Source: CAZART01 sp964487555 (lineage in GTDB: Bacteria; Bacteroidota; Rhodothermia; Rhodothermales; VXPQ01). From it: a stretch of 35,148 bases of DNA. The DNA is taken from positions 1 through 35,148 of the forward strand of contig CAZART010000052.1 in the NCBI GenBank assembly GCA_964487555.1, read 5' to 3'. A program made the translations under genes and the position numbers. Numbering within the stretch: the stretch's first letter is position 1; every line of letters starts with the position of its first letter. This document shows, piece after piece, positions 17,580 to 27,021 of the stretch. The notes below the pieces were generated by a model that worked only from the letters and a program-made list of their open reading frames with translations, did no database searches and was not told where the DNA came from.

Positions 17580-18422
17580 TTACGAGCGTTTGAGGGTTCC
17601 GGATATGATGCCGAACGGCTCGGGAGTAGGGACGAAGAGTTCGTTCGGATTGTCGAGGCCGAAGGGCTCGAGGTTCACCGGCAATCGATGGCTGTTCGGG
17701 AGGTGGAGGGTGATTTCGCTGATGCGGGAGCACGCGGCGAGAGCGGCTTCGCCCATTTTGTAGAGCGTTTCCTGTACGGAGCGGCTGTCGTGCTCCGCAA
17801 ATATCCGGAGCATGCTCCCGCGCACATCTGTGTAGCACGTGCTCCAATCGAGACCGATGTCGTCGTACGTCCAGAGGGCCGTGACGCTGGTAGCGAGGAT
17901 GCGGTCTTCGGTTTCCCGGAGGGTCGTGTAGGCGTCGCGAGAGAAGCCGGAGAACGAAGAGTGCGCGGTCTTGAGGATGAGGAGGCCTTCGACTCCGGAT
18001 TGAACCGTTGTTTCGTGACGCGTGTGCCGCAGCGTGCACACGCGCTGCTCGCTGCGGCCGCCGACGAAGGCGCTCGGGTGAGGGGAGCCGGCTTCGGTGA
18101 TACGGTCCCACGCCTGCTCGGCGAGCCGGATCGTCGCGCAATCGACCTGCTCGAACCCGTCGACGAAGTGGCCGGCGAGATGGAGGCCGAACTCTTCGAG
18201 ATCGCCGATCGGATGGTGCCGGGCGAGTGCGTAAACGGTGTTTTTCATCGTGTCGGTCGCGATGATGCGGCTATTATCGCCGCTGGTGTAGGCCGCATCG
18301 AAATCACCTTCGAGTTCCACGTCGACGGTGACTTCCTGGAGATCGTGGCGATCCGGATGCCGCGTGACTTTCGTCAGCCTGACGCGGGATTTACCGTAGC
18401 TGTTGTGCGTGAGTCGGGTCAA
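17580..18422 (-). CDS. Urate oxidase (uricase)
   Basis: This 280-residue enzyme oxidises urate to 5-hydroxyisourate without a cofactor. The two T-fold halves show the uricase signatures: NSYGKSRVR (catalytic-type Lys11), YTSGDNSRIIATDTMKNTVY (about 45-64, with the Thr/Asp that binds urate), and NSHRLPVNLEPFGLDNPNELF (243-263, His245). The frame has no ATG near the family start; TTG 18422 is chosen because residues 2-12 (TRLTHNSYGKS) match where uricases begin and the frame further upstream is Ser-rich. It lies 43 nt after the AllC-UraD gene and 2 nt before hiuH, so HIU is passed on by co-expressed enzymes. Length is slightly shorter than the common 290-330 residues. Uncertain only in the start. 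Confidence 0.93.
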   Translation of the reverse strand: MTRLTHNSYGKSRVRLTKVTRHPDRHDLQEVTVDVELEGDFDAAYTSGDNSRIIATDTMKNTVYALARHHPIGDLEEFGLHLAGHFVDGFEQVDCATIRLAEQAWDRITEAGSPHPSAFVGGRSEQRVCTLRHTRHETTVQSGVEGLLILKTAHSSFSGFSRDAYTTLRETEDRILATSVTALWTYDDIGLDWSTCYTDVRGSMLRIFAEHDSRSVQETLYKMGEAALAACSRISEITLHLPNSHRLPVNLEPFGLDNPNELFVPTPEPFGIISGTLKRS

Positions 18423-18465
18423 GAGGCTATCACTCGATGACGAAGTGGAGGTTAACGGGAAGGGG

Positions 18466-20217
18466 CTATCGCTCCGTTACGGCGTCTTTAAGTCGAAATA
18501 AAGCGATTTTGGAGATTTCCTGGAGGGCGGTGGCGATTTCTTCGTCTGGTTCGTGAGCGAGGCGCGCCGGGAAAGCCGCGAGGATGCTTTCCTTTTTGTT
18601 TTCGCGCGCGCAAATCACGAAGGGAAAGCCGAAGCGCGCGCGATACGTTTCGTTGTAGGTTTCAAAGCGGGCGACCTCGCCCCGGGACAGCGTGTCGAGT
18701 CCCGCGCCGGCCTGTTCCCGGGTCGATTCCGGCGTCAGGGTGCCGGCCCGAGCGGCGCGGCCCACGAGATCGGGATGAGCCTGGATCAGGCGGATCTGTT
18801 CGTCACGCGTGGCTGATTGGACGGTCTGACAGAGCGCTTCGTGGAGCGCTTCGATGCTGTGGAACGGCTTTTTCGGGTAGGTTCGCTCGGCGATCCATGG
18901 CGATTGCTCGAAGACGGGCCCTACGACGTCGACGAAGGCCGGGAGCTCGAGGCGGTTGAGTTCGGGAAGGGGAATCCTTGTTGACGGATGGTCGGGGTTG
19001 GCGATCATCTCCCAGAGAATCTCGGCGGCGGCCGCGATGTCTTCAATGCGACTGGATTCGTCCGGGTTGTGACTGATGCCGTCACGGCTGGGTACGAAGA
19101 GCATGGCGGTTGGCACAAAAGGCGCGAGAATGGCCGCGTCGTGGAGAGCGCCGCTGGTGGTTTTCGGCAGTGAGCCTTTCCCGCAACGAGCGGCGGCGTC
19201 GGTGAGTCGTGCGCAGAGATCCAGGTCGAGCTGTTGTGCGTTGAGTATTTCGGAAGTTTTGATGTCTGCGGTGAGCCCGCGCCGGGCGGCGGTATCGTGC
19301 ACGAGCTGCTCGATGCGCGCGTGCCCCTCCTCGAGGACACGATCATCGGGGCTTCGGAAATCGATGGTAAAATGAGCGTCGCCGGGAATGACGTTGACGG
19401 CATTGGGGCGGCACTCGATCTGGCCGACCGTAATGACCGTCTGGCGTGAAAAGTCGGCCGCAAGCGCCTCGAGCTGGAGGATGATGAACGCGGCACCGGC
19501 GAGGGCATCCTGGCGGTCGGACATCGCCGTCGATCCGGCGTGGTTTGCACGTCCATGCAACTCTACGCGGTATTGCCGCCTTCCGGCGATGCCGGTTACG
19601 ACGGCGACGGAACGGCCCCGCTCCCACAGACGCGGACCTTGTTCAGGGTGCACCTCGATAAACCCGTGAAGCGTTTCGCGACGGATCCGGTCGGTCTTCA
19701 GTCGTTCCGGATCGACACCGTGCGGCGCCCCGGCCTCGAAATAACTATGGCCGTCACGGTTGACGAGGCGCGCAAGCTCGTCTTCGGGCAGATCGCCGAC
19801 GCATGCGCGACTGCCGATCATGCCGAGCCCGAACGTCGTGCCCTCTTCCTCCGCAAAGATCACGAGTTCGAGGGGAAAGCTCGTATGCCCCGCCTCGTGA
19901 GCGGCGCGCAGCAGCTCCAGCGCGACGACGACGCCCGTCACGCCGTCGTAATCACCTCCGTAGGGCACGGAGTCGAGATGCGAGCCGGACAACCAGGCGG
20001 GGGCATCCCACGACAGGGCGGACGGCCGAGCGTGCACATTCCCGGCGGGATCAACACGCATCGTGCATTCGCATTGCAGCAGCTCGCCGGCCACGTAGTC
20101 GACGGCCGCGCGCCACGATAAAGAAAAGGTGGGCCGGGTTGCTCCTTCGCCGGGCGTGGCCGTGCAGGCGGCGATCGCCTCGATGTCGCGAAGGATACGG
20201 TCAGGCTGGATGGGCAT
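18466..20217 (-). CDS. Fusion of allantoate amidohydrolase (M20 family) and OHCU decarboxylase
   Basis: One 583-residue frame joins two ureide enzymes. Residues 1-410 are an M20-type Zn amidohydrolase of the allantoate amidohydrolase/carbamoylase group: GSHLDSVPYGGDYDGVTG (metal His and Asp), EEEG (metal-site Glu), EVHPEQGP, GRANHAGSTAMSDRQDA (dimerisation-domain His) and SHNPDESS (last metal His). Residues 414-583 are OHCU decarboxylase: LPAFVDVVG, QAHPDLVGRAARAG (catalytic-type His in HPDL near 481), SREQAGAGL-like STREQAGAGL, and ARFGFPFVICARENKK. The C-terminal half would make S-allantoin from OHCU; the N-terminal half would cleave allantoate to ureidoglycine. Allantoinase, which links these steps, is absent from the window. 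ATG 20217 is well placed for the amidohydrolase start. Known UraD fusions involve HIUH or uricase; I do not recall this one being characterised. No frameshift or stop marks the junction. Confidence 0.9.
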   Translation of the reverse strand: MPIQPDRILRDIEAIAACTATPGEGATRPTFSLSWRAAVDYVAGELLQCECTMRVDPAGNVHARPSALSWDAPAWLSGSHLDSVPYGGDYDGVTGVVVALELLRAAHEAGHTSFPLELVIFAEEEGTTFGLGMIGSRACVGDLPEDELARLVNRDGHSYFEAGAPHGVDPERLKTDRIRRETLHGFIEVHPEQGPRLWERGRSVAVVTGIAGRRQYRVELHGRANHAGSTAMSDRQDALAGAAFIILQLEALAADFSRQTVITVGQIECRPNAVNVIPGDAHFTIDFRSPDDRVLEEGHARIEQLVHDTAARRGLTADIKTSEILNAQQLDLDLCARLTDAAARCGKGSLPKTTSGALHDAAILAPFVPTAMLFVPSRDGISHNPDESSRIEDIAAAAEILWEMIANPDHPSTRIPLPELNRLELPAFVDVVGPVFEQSPWIAERTYPKKPFHSIEALHEALCQTVQSATRDEQIRLIQAHPDLVGRAARAGTLTPESTREQAGAGLDTLSRGEVARFETYNETYRARFGFPFVICARENKKESILAAFPARLAHEPDEEIATALQEISKIALFRLKDAVTER

Positions 20218-20282
20218 GGTGCATCTTGTTCATTGCAGAAATCACTGCGCCGTGCGGGTAGCATGGGGAAGGATGCATCTTG

Positions 20283-21263
20283 CTATGTACCAAACTCGTC
20301 GCGCCAGCGGCGGCCGGTTTCTTCCATTTCGGAGGATTGGCCGCTTCGACGCATGCGGTGGAGCGTGGGCATGCCGAGCGTCCACTCCTGCATCCAATCT
20401 CGTGCGAATTCACCCCGCTCGGTCTCCTCGAAAATGTTTCGCATCGCCGCTTCGTTGACGACGCGAGGACCGCGGGTCCGCACGGCAAATTCGCACGTAC
20501 GGCTCGAGCGGCGGCTGATGTACTCTTCAATGCCGACCTCATCCATGACGTCGATCACCGAGCGCAGGGAGCGGATGGCTTTCGCGTACGCAAACGACGG
20601 CGGATAGCCGTGTTCGACCATAATCCGATACGTCAGCCGCATAAGTTGGATGACTCCGCCGTAGAGCACCTGCTCCTCGAAATTATCGCCTTCCGTTTCC
20701 TGCTGGAAGGACAGCTCGACGACGCCGGCGCGCGTGCTGCCGACGGCTTTTGCGAGCGCAAGGGCGATGAGGAGCGCATCGCCGGTGGCGTCCTGCTCGA
20801 CGCTGACGCAGCCGTAGATCCCTTCGTCCTTCAGATACTTCTCTCGTACGAAATGACCGGGCGCATTGGGAACGAAGAGAACGACGTTAACGTCGTCCGG
20901 CGCCTCGATCTGCCCGTAGAGCACGTTGAAGCCGTGGCAGAAGCAGAGCGTCTTACCGGCGGAGAGGTTCGGAGCGATTTCCTCGCGGTAAAGTGGCGGC
21001 TGAGCGGGGTCGGCGAGTTGGATCGAGAGGATGTCTGCGCGGCGCACGGCGTCGGCAATCGACGTAGCTTCGAATCCGCTCGCCTCCGCCTCGCCGCGGC
21101 TTTTCGAAACTTCCGGCGGGCGCGTGCCGATGAGCACGTCGAGGCCGCTGTCGCGCATGTTCGCAGCCTGCGCTTTCCCCTGGATGCCGTATCCGATGAC
21201 CGCAATCTTGCGGCCTTCGAGGGGCGCCAGGTCGACGTCCGCATCGCGATAAATTTTTTCCAT
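20283..21263 (-). CDS. Ketol-acid reductoisomerase-like oxidoreductase within the ureide cluster
   Basis: The 326-residue protein aligns along its whole length with short (class I) KARI/IlvC. It has a Rossmann nucleotide site (KIAVIGYGIQGKAQA, 19-33), a cofactor loop TRPPEVSKSRG like the R-x-SxS phosphate-binding loop, CHGFNVLYGQI (109-119), NAPGHFVR (133-140) and the knotted helical domain with ETEGDNFEEQ (189-198). The first metal-site acids are kept (Asp193, Glu197). The FECLHELKLIVDL motif of KARI reads AKAIRSLRSVIDV here, so its two metal Glu are Lys228 and Ser232. Without the second Mg2+ site the alkyl-migration step should fail, while hydride transfer at a 2-hydroxy/2-oxo acid could remain (inference). 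Its neighbours are ureidoglycine aminohydrolase and the AllC-UraD fusion, with no ilv genes near. I therefore suggest a ureide-pathway dehydrogenase, possibly on ureidoglycolate. Family is certain; activity is hypothetical. Confidence 0.85.
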   Translation of the reverse strand: MEKIYRDADVDLAPLEGRKIAVIGYGIQGKAQAANMRDSGLDVLIGTRPPEVSKSRGEAEASGFEATSIADAVRRADILSIQLADPAQPPLYREEIAPNLSAGKTLCFCHGFNVLYGQIEAPDDVNVVLFVPNAPGHFVREKYLKDEGIYGCVSVEQDATGDALLIALALAKAVGSTRAGVVELSFQQETEGDNFEEQVLYGGVIQLMRLTYRIMVEHGYPPSFAYAKAIRSLRSVIDVMDEVGIEEYISRRSSRTCEFAVRTRGPRVVNEAAMRNIFEETERGEFARDWMQEWTLGMPTLHRMRRSGQSSEMEETGRRWRDEFGT

Positions 21264-21351
21264 GTGATTTTGATTGATGGGAATGAGGTAGATGCGTCTT
21301 TTCGCGGGGGTACGGATCCCGCGTGGCTGCAGATCGCGCCGCGCACTCCCT

Positions 21352-22107
21352 TCACAGCGGAATGTCGCGGTTCACGTTCTTGTAATAGAGATACTTCGAA
21401 GCGACGGTGCCGGTGGCGTAGAACGACTGTGGGACATAGGGTCCCATCCAGATGAAGTCGCCGGCCTCGACCTCCATCCAGTCCTCGTCGAGATAGTAGA
21501 GGCCCTTTCCCTGCAGGAAGTAGAGGCCGTGCTCCATGACGTGCGTCTCTACGACCGGCAGGCTGTAGCCGGGTTCGAACGTAAAGATGTTCATGGCGAC
21601 GTCGTACGGCAGCTCGTCCGGAATAAGCGTCTGGAGTCGAGCCCCTTCGATGTCCATCCAAACGTCGGCGGGTATGTCGGATGCGCGGCCGATGACGGGC
21701 GCGGGATCGGAATAGCCCGGTGCCGGCTCGAACCGCTTGCGGAGGGCGATGAGCCGCGTATGTGTAGCGGCTTTGAGCAAAAATCCTTCCGAGCGTGGGA
21801 TGAGCGCGTAGCCGCCTTCACTCATCGTCTCCTCGCCGCTACCGTCGATCTTGAGTTTCGCTTCGCCGGAGAGTACGTAGAAGAAGATCTCGATCCTGCC
21901 GTCCGCCTCGTGCCGCGTGCCGCCCCCGGATTCGACGTCGAGGAGGTACTGCACAAAATCCGCCCCGAGCGCCGGTGAAGCAAGAACGCGCGCCTCGGTA
22001 CCTCCCCACTGCGGCAGGTTCGAGCTCGGATAGCCTTCCAGCGGAAGTAGGGCATAGCGCCGGCGCACGCGCGTACGGGTGTGTCGGAGGTCGGATTGGG
22101 AACGCAT
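21352..22107 (-). CDS. allE: (S)-ureidoglycine aminohydrolase (bicupin)
   Basis: This 251-residue bicupin converts (S)-ureidoglycine to (S)-ureidoglycolate and ammonia, downstream of allantoate amidohydrolase. The N-terminal cupin runs about 40-115 (EIFFYVLSGEAKL, YALIPRSEGF) and the C-terminal cupin about 165-245. The Mn-binding set of the family is visible in the second: Glu187, His189 and His193 (VVETHVMEHGLYFLQGKG) and Gln227 (GPYVPQSFYATG), followed by the diagnostic SKYLYYKNVNRD end. ATG 22107 gives a basic N-terminus typical of the family. It is followed after 88 nt by the KARI-like gene and preceded by xdhB with a 147-nt gap. The product ureidoglycolate is the natural candidate substrate for that neighbour. 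Cytoplasmic in bacteria. Confidence 0.93.
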   Translation of the reverse strand: MRSQSDLRHTRTRVRRRYALLPLEGYPSSNLPQWGGTEARVLASPALGADFVQYLLDVESGGGTRHEADGRIEIFFYVLSGEAKLKIDGSGEETMSEGGYALIPRSEGFLLKAATHTRLIALRKRFEPAPGYSDPAPVIGRASDIPADVWMDIEGARLQTLIPDELPYDVAMNIFTFEPGYSLPVVETHVMEHGLYFLQGKGLYYLDEDWMEVEAGDFIWMGPYVPQSFYATGTVASKYLYYKNVNRDIPL

Positions 22108-22254
22108 GGGAGCGGAGAGATAAAGAGAGAGACGGGAGAGGTAGGTTTGCAGGGTGTGTCATCGGGGGCGACCGTCGCTCACGGCGGGCGGCAAGATAGG
22201 GGTCCCGGCGGAAAGGATCTAAAAATGGTCGCCTATCACGGCCGCCGGCAGCGG

Positions 22255-24786
22255 TCAAGACGTTGATGCTTCTGCGTCGACTCCGCCGGCCACATCCTGC
22301 GCATCACTTCCATCGCCGCGCACGATAGCCTCCTCGCGCCGTCCGCGAACATCCCCCGGATCGCCGCGGCGTTGACCGTGCTTGTCGCTTCCGGCGCTTA
22401 CGTCGGTCTCGAGGGCGCGGCGGGCGGCCGCGCCGTTACCGCTGAAGCTGCTCGCCAACTCGTAATGCACGATCCGCATCAGAAGCTCCTCGCCGGTAGC
22501 CGGCGCATGCAGCGTGGGGATGTCTCGGCCGGAGACGAAAGAAAGGGCGTGCTTGGCCGCCGTCCAGACCGACACGCCGAGAAGCAGCGGGGGCTCGCCG
22601 ACGGCCTTGCTGCGGCGGAGGTTCACCACGTTGGCTCCGTTCTCGATCCAATCCACATTGAAGATCTCCGGCACGTCATGGATGTTGGGGATCTTGTACG
22701 TGGTGGGCGAATGCGACCATAATTCGCCCCGCGGCGAGTATTTCAGCTCTTCGGTGGTCAACCAGCCCATCCCCTGTATAAATCCGCCGGTGATCTGCCC
22801 GCGGTCGATTCCCGGGTTGATCGGCTCGCCGATGTCCATCAGGAGATCCGCGCGCAGCACCTTCATCTGACCCGTGAACCGATCGATCATGACCTCCGAG
22901 ACGGCGCATCCGTTTGTGAAGTAGAGAAACGGATGGCCGGTTTCGGTGGCCGCGTCGAAGTCGATGCCCGGTGTGGCGTAGAATCCGCGCTCGCCCAGGC
23001 TGATGCGTTCGTGGTAGGCGATGTCCACCAATTCACGGAAATCCAGCCGGCGGGTCGGTTCACGCAGGTCGAATACGGCGCCGTCTTCAAAGACGACGTG
23101 GGATGCGTCGATCGATTCCTCGTCGGCACCTCCGGACGCGTCTCCATCGCTTCGCGTGTTCAAGAAATGCGCGGCGGCGCAAAGGGCCAGCCGCTCACGG
23201 ATCCGACTGCAGGCATCGGCTGCGGCGCTGCCGTTGAGATCGGACGAGCTGGAGGCCGCCGTCGCGGAGGCATTGTTGCTCCGGGCCGTCGAGGTGGGCA
23301 TGATGCGCACCCAGGAAGGATCGATAGCGAACTCGTCCGCAACGATCTGGAGGATCTTCGTATTGACGCCCTGTCCCATCTCCGTCGCGCCGGTGGAGAC
23401 CTGCACGGTACCGTCCCGGTAGATGTGCACGAGCGCGGAGGCCTGGTTCAGAAATTTTGTATTGAAGGCAATCCCGAACTTGACGGCCGTCATGGAGAGA
23501 CCTTTCAGATGGGTCTTCGAAAGGGCGTTGAAATCTCGAACGCGCTCGAGCCGGCGACGATAGTCGGAGCGCTCGACCAGCTCGTCAAAGATGCGCGGGA
23601 GCATGTTGTGCCGGACGATCTGACCGTAAGGCGTCACGTTGCGCTCGTCGATCCCGTAGCAATTCAGCCGGCGGATGTCGTAGGCATCCTTCCGCAGGAA
23701 GACGGCGATCTCCTCCATGATAGACTCGATCGTGGCGAGTCCTTGCGGCCCGCCGAAGCCGCGAAATGCCGTGTTCGGAGGGAGGTTCGTGCGGCAGACC
23801 CTGCCGTTGATCTCGCAGACGGGCAGGTAATATGCATTGTCGACGTGACTCATCGCCCGGCCCATCACCGCCGTCGACAGGTCCGCATAAGCCCCTCCAT
23901 TCGAATAGAGATCGACCTGAAAGGCCGTGATCGAACCTTCCTTTGTGAAGCCGACCCGGTAGCGGTTCTTGAAGGCATGCCGCTTTCCGGTGGCGATCAT
24001 GTCCAGGTCCTTGTTGTAGACGATCCGCGCCGGACGCCGAGTCTTGTGCGCGACGAGCGCGGCCATGACGGCCGGCTGCGTCGCCTGCGATTCTTTGCCG
24101 CCGAAGGCGCCGCCCATCCGCCGGGTGATGCAGACCACCTGATTGGCACGGAGGCCGAGCAGGTGCGCCGTTACATCCTGCACCTCGGTAGGATGCTGTG
24201 TCGAGGAGTGAACGGTCAGCGTGTCGGATTCGTCCGGATACGCGATGGCGGCCTGCGACTCGAGGTAGAAGTGGTCCTGGCCTCCACAGACGAACGTGCC
24301 TTCCAGGACGTGATCCGCCTCCTCGAGAGCGGCCGCGACATCGCCGCGCCGGAAGGTTCGCGCCTCACCGATAAACGCTTCGGCGGTGACGGCATCCTCG
24401 ATGGTGAGGACCGGCTCGAGTTCCTCGATGTCTAGACGGATCGCCCCTTTGGCAGCGCGAAGCGCCTCGGGGCTGTCGCCGGCGATGACGACGATCGGCT
24501 GCCCGATAAACGTGCACACGTCTTCGGCGAGCAGGGGCTCGTCCTGGAGGATGGGGCCGAGCCGGTTGCGATGGAGATCACGGTACGTGAAGAGGCCGGC
24601 GATGCCGGGACCGGCGGCGGCGGCGTCGAGATCGAGAGAGCGGATTCGCCCGTGGGCCACGGGGCTGTAGAGAAAGTCAACGAGCAGCTCGTTGCGAGCC
24701 ATGGGCATGTCGTCGATGTAGATCGACGCGCCTGAGACGTGACCGGCCGCCGAATCATGCGGAATGTTCTTGCCGACGGTGTTCAT
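22255..24786 (-). CDS. xdhB: Xanthine dehydrogenase, molybdopterin-binding subunit
   Basis: Start ATG 24786 (MNTVGKNIPHDSAAGHVSG) is where XdhB proteins begin; the open frame beyond it is remnant DNA (see Uma2 fragment). The 843-residue subunit oxidises hypoxanthine/xanthine to urate at a Mo-pterin site. Visible motifs: QDHFYLESQ, RRMGGAFGGKES, NTAFRGFGGPQG, GATEMGQGVNTK and KAVGEPPLLLG, where Glu731 corresponds to the catalytic base of the family. Its [2Fe-2S]/FAD partner is encoded upstream at 25507-26949, but the two are separated by about 720 bp of non-coding, remnant-bearing DNA, unlike the usual tight xdhAB arrangement. The last 50 or so residues (after VHYELAS) are a low-complexity Arg/Asp/Gly/Ser tail that family members normally lack. 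No xdhC-type insertion chaperone is in the window. Confidence 0.93.
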   Translation of the reverse strand: MNTVGKNIPHDSAAGHVSGASIYIDDMPMARNELLVDFLYSPVAHGRIRSLDLDAAAAGPGIAGLFTYRDLHRNRLGPILQDEPLLAEDVCTFIGQPIVVIAGDSPEALRAAKGAIRLDIEELEPVLTIEDAVTAEAFIGEARTFRRGDVAAALEEADHVLEGTFVCGGQDHFYLESQAAIAYPDESDTLTVHSSTQHPTEVQDVTAHLLGLRANQVVCITRRMGGAFGGKESQATQPAVMAALVAHKTRRPARIVYNKDLDMIATGKRHAFKNRYRVGFTKEGSITAFQVDLYSNGGAYADLSTAVMGRAMSHVDNAYYLPVCEINGRVCRTNLPPNTAFRGFGGPQGLATIESIMEEIAVFLRKDAYDIRRLNCYGIDERNVTPYGQIVRHNMLPRIFDELVERSDYRRRLERVRDFNALSKTHLKGLSMTAVKFGIAFNTKFLNQASALVHIYRDGTVQVSTGATEMGQGVNTKILQIVADEFAIDPSWVRIMPTSTARSNNASATAASSSSDLNGSAAADACSRIRERLALCAAAHFLNTRSDGDASGGADEESIDASHVVFEDGAVFDLREPTRRLDFRELVDIAYHERISLGERGFYATPGIDFDAATETGHPFLYFTNGCAVSEVMIDRFTGQMKVLRADLLMDIGEPINPGIDRGQITGGFIQGMGWLTTEELKYSPRGELWSHSPTTYKIPNIHDVPEIFNVDWIENGANVVNLRRSKAVGEPPLLLGVSVWTAAKHALSFVSGRDIPTLHAPATGEELLMRIVHYELASSFSGNGAAARRALETDVSAGSDKHGQRRGDPGDVRGRREEAIVRGDGSDAQDVAGGVDAEASTS

Positions 24787-24851
24787 GGGATACCGCTGCG
24801 TAATTGATGAAGCCGGCGAGCTCGGCGCCGATGCGCGGAGTGATTCCTCTG

Positions 24852-24882
24852 AACTTAAGCAAAATGATGCACTTCGACCGTG
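24852..24882 (-). promoter_or_regulatory. Shared 31-nt upstream motif, xdhB copy
   Basis: This 31-nt stretch matches 27660-27690 at 27 of 31 positions in the same orientation. It lies 66-96 nt before the xdhB start; the other copy lies 39-69 nt before the guanine deaminase start. The minus-strand core reads TCGAAGTGCNTCATTTT, then TTAAGTT. Two near-identical sites, each ahead of a purine-catabolic gene on the same strand and nowhere else noticed in the window, suggest a shared operator or promoter for the pathway. Partial overlap with an old Uma2 reading frame here argues for conservation as DNA, not as protein. Confidence 0.5.
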
Positions 24883-24916
24883 ACCGCGCGGCTTGAACGT
24901 GCCCGGCAGTGGCACC

Positions 24917-25077
24917 CGAAGGGCCGATCTCACACGTTGAGAAGGCTCGACGTAGAGTCGTCGCTTCTCGTCGATCTCCGCCTTCGTATTCGACTCGGAC
25001 AGGACCTCGATGCGGATATCAGGAGCGATGGGGCTCGGCTCCAGGCTGAGAGCGTTTCCACGAGGTGCGTTGGCAGG
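24917..25077 (-). pseudogene. Uma2-family (DUF820) endonuclease-like fragment
   Basis: Minus-strand translation contains PSPIAPDIRIEVLSESNTK followed by AEIDEKRRLYVE. This is the core of Uma2-family proteins (PD-(D/E)XK fold; typical 'PDlviEVLSpSNtkaEieeKrrlY', with the Asp and the Glu of EVLS in the nuclease motif). A TGA stop lies only about 20 codons upstream, the N-terminal third is missing, and after YVE the expected 'aGv-EvW-vdp' is lost. The same frame runs on into xdhB, which is why the xdhB frame appears longer than it is. A broken remnant of a multicopy accessory gene. Confidence 0.7.
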
Positions 25078-25140
25078 TCAACGGGGGAGAAGTTGTGACG
25101 AACGGCCAGATCACTTTTTTTTATCCATGAGACGAATGCG

Positions 25141-25386
25141 AAATTGTAATACCGACACTGAAAGTAATACGCTTTGCAAGAGGTAACACGGCGTGACGAC
25201 GGTAATTCCCGAGGCTCCGCACCGCCATTCGTGAATCGCCAAATGGGCCGTTGGTATTACTCGGTCCTCAAAAAGGACTTCCACAGACGAAAACGGCCGA
25301 AAAGTAGCACGCCGGCAATTCGTATTACCAACCGGGTCCGGTATTGCGTTTTCAAAACGGGCGTACAAAATCGAATTCGATATTGC
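25141..25386. repeat. Structured intergenic repeat, copy 2
   Basis: Homologous to 7938-8182. It has ACCGG-GT-CCGGT (25331-25342) and CGTTTT-C-AAAACG (25347-25359) where copy 1 has different but equally symmetric arms, and a further GTCCT-CAAAA-AGGAC hairpin (25264-25278). GTAATACC/GGTATTAC-like motifs recur about seven times (near 25147, 25163, 25181, 25200, 25253, 25322, 25340), in both orientations. This points to a protein-binding array or folded RNA/DNA element. Orientation relative to copy 1 is the same. Whether it moves cannot be told; no target-site duplication was recognised. Confidence 0.6.
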
Positions 25387-25506
25387 ACCGGCAACACACT
25401 CCAAATCTCCTGCTCGCCGCTGCGAATAAGCCGCGAACGGTGCTCCAGCTCGCCTTCGACGTGATCAGACTATTGGTGAATCTCGTCGTTGGGGATCGAC
25501 GCGGGG

Positions 25507-26949
<1,443 letters not shown>

Positions 26950-27021
26950 GACGGCCCGCCGGGGGCGTTGATTCATGGGATGCGCCGCCGGTCTACCGGA
27001 AGCACGATGGTTCGGGCTCCC

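Larger units (their letters stand above)
24787..25506. other. 720-bp spacer splitting xdhA from xdhB
   Basis: No intact gene lies between the xdhA stop and the xdhB start. From right to left (direction of transcription) the spacer holds about 120 bp without recognised features, the second structured repeat (25141-25386), a decayed Uma2 fragment (24917-25077) and the shared upstream motif (24852-24882). It looks like an insertion into an ancestral xdhAB operon, with xdhB now having its own promoter region (inference). Confidence 0.55.

Noticed and set aside
17523..18440. 305-codon + strand open frame antisense to uricase
   Set aside because: Uricase signatures prove the minus strand is coding here.
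20283..21263. Ordinary ilvC for branched-chain amino acid synthesis
   Set aside because: No ilvB/N/D or leu genes are near, and two metal-binding Glu of true KARI are replaced; the ureide context is a better guide.
22933..24435. 500-codon open frame on the + strand, antisense to xdhB
   Set aside because: xdhB carries unmistakable motifs on the minus strand; the antisense frame shows no domain and arises from GC-rich codon bias.
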